The notes under the pieces are model-generated. The model saw nothing but the letters and a program-made list of their open reading frames with translations, was not told where the DNA came from and searched no databases. This document shows, one piece after another, positions 7,915 through 9,461 of a stretch of DNA of 9,461 nt. The position numbers and the translations under genes are program-made. Source of the stretch: Bacteroidaceae bacterium (GTDB lineage Bacteria > Bacteroidota > Bacteroidia > Bacteroidales > Bacteroidaceae); contig JAEDIG010000094.1 of the NCBI GenBank assembly GCA_016292545.1, forward strand, positions 1 through 9,461, read 5' to 3'. The number at the start of each line of letters is the position of its first letter. Within the stretch, counting starts at the first letter, position 1.

Positions 7915-8002
7915 TGTCAACATACTTCGCCAACTATCTAAACATACTTTGCCATTTATCTTTAGGTGTTTTGCCATTTATGTTTACATCTCTGGCTTTG
8001 GC
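7915..8002. mobile_element. Degenerate 22-bp iterons, possible IS21-like terminal repeats (left copy)
   Basis: Successive 22-bp units start at 7915, 7937, 7959 and 7981. Units two and three both end in TTTGCCATTTA, unit one ends in TTCGCCAACTA, and unit four is weak. Units one and two share AACATACTT. The outermost bases are TGTCAAC. Multiple direct repeats of about 20 bp at an end beginning with TG are characteristic of IS21-family elements, but no transposase or opposite end is present here, so a solo end or remnant is an inference. Confidence 0.4.
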
Positions 8003-8055
8003 CGAATAGCCCTTCTGATGCCATTCCCAGTGCTTAACTTACGGCTAGGGCAAGT
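7917..8055. repeat. Long direct repeat, left copy (139 bp)
   Basis: Matches 9213-9351 at 135 of 139 positions without gaps, in the same orientation, at an offset of 1,296 bases. Homology stops on the right at GGGCAAGT, where this copy runs into the fucosidase-like fragment. Its left part is made of degenerate 22-bp units (separate entry). It encodes no credible protein; the minus-strand reading MAKHLKINGKVCLDSW appears in both copies only because the DNA is repeated. Confidence 0.95.
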
Positions 8056-8194
8056 TGAATTGATGTATGAAAACACACGGAACTATGGCGACATGGAAGT
8101 GCCTCCCGAGAACATAGGCGGACTATGGGAGAGCGTGGATGTGACGAACGATAGCTGGGGATATGCATGGTACGACCGCAACTGGAAGACACCG
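8055..8194 (+). pseudogene. Fragment resembling GH29 alpha-L-fucosidase, truncated at both ends
   Basis: About 47 codons with protein-like content start exactly where the left long repeat ends. They include YENTRNYGDMEVPPENIG, LWESVDVTNDSWGYAWYDRN and WKTP. The WES/WET...NDSWGY...WKTP pattern resembles the segment of GH29 alpha-L-fucosidases just before the conserved RGGNYLLNVGP region. That downstream region is missing: after WKTP the frame continues with unrelated residues to a stop at 8236, overlapping the 3' end of the minus-strand gene. There is no upstream catalytic domain. I read it as a scar of a larger gene lost by rearrangement. The family call rests on recalled motif similarity only. 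Confidence 0.5.
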
Positions 8195-8215
8195 CAAACA
8201 TGTGTGCTCTTTACA

Positions 8216-8683
8216 TCAGAACATCCCGTTAAGTAGGGCGCGGGTTTGCACATAGCTGGGTTCATAGTAGGCGCTGGTGTTATAGTCGTCTATGGTTTCG
8301 CAGATGGGCGAGTTGTATACTTGATGAATAGCCCTCAGCATATTGTCGGAATGGTTGACGGATGCTATGAGCCGTGCATACACCTTGCCCATCTGTGTGG
8401 GTGAGGGTACTTTGTCTGTATAATGCGGATCCACATTTGTAATGTCAAAACCACCTGCTTCCATCTTGTAATCCCTAATCCACTCGTCCTCCACCTGTTC
8501 GGGGTTCATGCAATGACTCACTTGGGCCACCGAGAGTTGGTGAAACAGTCCCTCATCGCCCATCTTTTTCACTACATATTTGTTGCGCTGGTGTAGCTTG
8601 CGTGCCACACGCTCTATCATATAGCACACAAAATAAAGCTCGTCAAAGCCGATTTTCTCGTCAGGAAAGTATTTATTGCTCAT
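8216..8683 (-). CDS. DUF3791-like protein, putative partner or antitoxin of the DUF3990 protein
   Basis: Small protein of 155 residues, predicted cytoplasmic, with no signal peptide or membrane segment. Residues about 12-75 (LYFVCYMIERVARKL, then EGLFHQL and VEDEWIRDYK) resemble the helical DUF3791 domain commonly encoded beside DUF3990 genes. Residues about 93-153 (PTQMGKVYARLIASV, then VYNSPICETIDDYNTSAYY) look like a second small helical module, so this may be a fusion of two normally separate proteins. The ATG at 8683-8681 overlaps the TGA of the upstream gene as ATGA, implying translational coupling and stoichiometric expression. No promoter of its own is seen. The role as antitoxin is inferred from context, and the DUF assignment from recalled similarity. 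The 3' end abuts the fucosidase-like scrap. Confidence 0.8.
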   Translation of the reverse strand: MSNKYFPDEKIGFDELYFVCYMIERVARKLHQRNKYVVKKMGDEGLFHQLSVAQVSHCMNPEQVEDEWIRDYKMEAGGFDITNVDPHYTDKVPSPTQMGKVYARLIASVNHSDNMLRAIHQVYNSPICETIDDYNTSAYYEPSYVQTRALLNGMF

Positions 8684-9132
8684 AACTGATAATAGGATTT
8701 AAAGGACAATGTTCCGAGTGCGTGGTCGGTGCAGAACAGAATTTGATGGGTTGGATGTTTGAATCGGGCCAATGCCCAGAAGGCTTCACGCGTGATTCTG
8801 CCCGAGAGGAAATCCTCTACGTAGTCCCATACTTCATCATCGGCCATGGGACCTTCTACTATATCAAATGAATGAGGCTCCCCATGTCGACAGGCTGCCA
8901 CGAAATCCAACCATTCATCAGTCATCTTCGGGAATGATTTCACATTCAGTTTAGGATTGGGCATATAGTCGTAAAGGCATACAATGTGCACTCCACGTTT
9001 AGTCAAAGCCCACCGTTTTGCCTGTCGCTCAAGTTGGCTACAATAGAATCCAAAACCGAAGTCCTTGTTATATCCCGAAACTCGGACCTCAGGAAACCGT
9101 ACTACCGTATTTGTTCCGTGGTAGAGTATCAT
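8680..9132 (-). CDS. DUF3990 protein, putative ADP-ribosyltransferase-fold toxin
   Basis: Protein of 150 residues matching the DUF3990 family (PF13151) over its length: MILYHGTN at the N-terminus, DFGFGFYCSQLERQAKRWA (24-42), LNVKSFPKMTDEWLDFV (62-78), FDIVEGPMADDEV (89-101), GRITREAFWAL (111-121) and HQILFCTDHALGTLSF (129-144). The HGT near the start and the GxGFY that follows parallel the H and Y positions of PARP-like ADP-ribosyltransferases. Gln130 sits about where many ARTs have a catalytic Glu. The start at 9132 is chosen because family members begin MxLYHGT and a complete promoter lies just upstream. The frame is open further, to 9273, but that extension crosses the promoter and the long repeat. 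It is the first gene of a two-gene operon, overlapping the DUF3791-like gene by 4 bases. Toxin function and target are inference. Confidence 0.88.
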   Translation of the reverse strand: MILYHGTNTVVRFPEVRVSGYNKDFGFGFYCSQLERQAKRWALTKRGVHIVCLYDYMPNPKLNVKSFPKMTDEWLDFVAACRHGEPHSFDIVEGPMADDEVWDYVEDFLSGRITREAFWALARFKHPTHQILFCTDHALGTLSFKSYYQL

Positions 9133-9166
9133 GATGATTTCACTTTTCTTTATCGTTATTCGCCCG

Positions 9167-9197
9167 CAAAAATACACAAAAATTTTGGTGTGACCAA
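9167..9197 (-). promoter_or_regulatory. Bacteroidota-type promoter of the DUF3990/DUF3791 operon
   Basis: On the minus strand TATTTTTG (9174-9167) matches TAnnTTTG and TTGG (9197-9194) lies exactly 19 bases upstream, the best-formed promoter in the window together with metY's. The expected transcript start near 9161 leaves a leader of about 29 nt, purine-rich (AAAGAAAAGTG) before the ATG at 9132. The -33 element is 16 bases inside the right long repeat, so the cassette carries its own promoter. Confidence 0.75.
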
Positions 9198-9212
9198 GAA
9201 AAAAGGAGAATA

Positions 9213-9351
9213 TCAACATACCCCGCCAACTATCTAAACATACTTTGCCATTTATCTTTAGATGTTTTGCCATTTATGTTTACATCTCTGGCTTTGGCCG
9301 AATAGCCCTTCTGATGCCATTCCCAGTGCTTAACTTACGACTAGGGCAAGT
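9213..9351. repeat. Long direct repeat, right copy (139 bp) with 22-bp iterons
   Basis: Same orientation as 7917-8055, with 4 substitutions and no gaps. The 22-bp units start at 9211, 9233, 9255 and 9277. The outer unit begins TATCAAC instead of TGTCAAC and has CCCCGCC in place of CTTCGCC, so the terminal TG is lost here. To the right, homology ends at GGGCAAGT and the sequence continues into the palindromic repeats at 9331-9420. Confidence 0.95.
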
Positions 9352-9461
9352 GGTAAGTTAATTCAACTTTCGCAAGTTCAATTTCGTTGTGAATGAGCGT
9401 ATGAGAACGCCCCGAAGGGGCAACCTGCTACTAGCCCAGGGCAGAATGGAGCGGAGCGGAA
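9331..9461. repeat. Dispersed palindromic intergenic repeats, cut by the window end
   Basis: Three hairpins follow one another. TAACTTAC (9331-9338) pairs with GTAAGTTA (9353-9360). AATT-c-AACTT (9360-9368) pairs with AAGTT-c-AATT (9375-9383) around a short loop. GCCCC (9409-9413) pairs with GGGGC (9417-9421) around GAA. The tail CAACCTGCTACTAGCCCAGG and GGAGCGGAGCGGAA resemble a REP-like sequence I recall as recurrent in Bacteroidales genomes. No gene is visible. Confidence 0.6.

Noticed and set aside
7801..8002. CRISPR array
   Set aside because: Units are 22 bp and contiguous, with no unique spacers of about 30 bp and no cas genes in the window.
7655..8009. Several overlapping small plus-strand open frames with CSERKTRVLRTEDA-like repeats
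   Set aside because: They are translations of the 22-bp tandem array, whose period is not a multiple of three, so every frame cycles through the same peptides; no family or plausible start context.
9133..9273. N-terminal extension of the DUF3990 gene beginning MAKHLKINGKVCLDSW
   Set aside because: It runs through the promoter and the long repeat. The same residues appear at 7977 in the other repeat copy, where no DUF3990 follows, so it is repeat-derived and not a shared domain.

Overview
The window looks like a chromosomal piece of a Bacteroidales bacterium, probably Prevotella or a close relative. Four genes are preceded by a box matching the Bacteroidota sigma-factor -7 consensus TAnnTTTG. 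Two of those boxes also have a TTTG/TTGG -33 element 19-21 bases upstream. Starts lack clear Shine-Dalgarno sequences, intergenic DNA is AT-rich, and the right end carries short dispersed hairpin repeats of a kind I associate with this order. The genus is an inference from style and recalled similarity; no marker gene here settles it.

Left and centre (1-7454) are ordinary core genes. metY (minus) makes homocysteine from O-acetylhomoserine and sulfide and has a full promoter. A secreted transglutaminase-fold protein (plus) converges on a secreted GHL10 (DUF187/YngK/DigH-type) glycoside-hydrolase-like protein (minus). Only 16 bases separate the two stop codons, and the terminator of the GHL10 gene is buried in the last codons of its convergent neighbour. 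The GHL10 gene and uvrA (plus) diverge from a short shared region. uvrA is complete, with both ABC ATPase modules and the expected paired zinc-binding cysteines. These four genes do not form one pathway.

The right part (7455-9461) is an accessory patch. After about 350 bp with no recognisable gene comes a 22-bp-period tandem array of four palindromes (7801-7888). It is followed by a 139-bp sequence (7917-8055) that recurs 1,296 bp downstream (9213-9351) in the same orientation with 4 mismatches. Each copy holds three to four degenerate 22-bp direct repeats, a layout like an IS21-family transposon end. Between the copies are a scrap of what looks like a GH29 alpha-L-fucosidase gene and a two-gene minus-strand operon: a DUF3990 protein with ADP-ribosyltransferase-like motifs, then a DUF3791-like protein. 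The two genes overlap by ATGA and have their own promoter, which resembles a toxin-antitoxin or defence-type module. The window ends in dispersed palindromic repeats, one of which has an inverted relative at the extreme left of the window.

The DUF3990/DUF3791 cassette between the long repeats and the two unrelated 22-bp-period arrays are the parts most worth follow-up.
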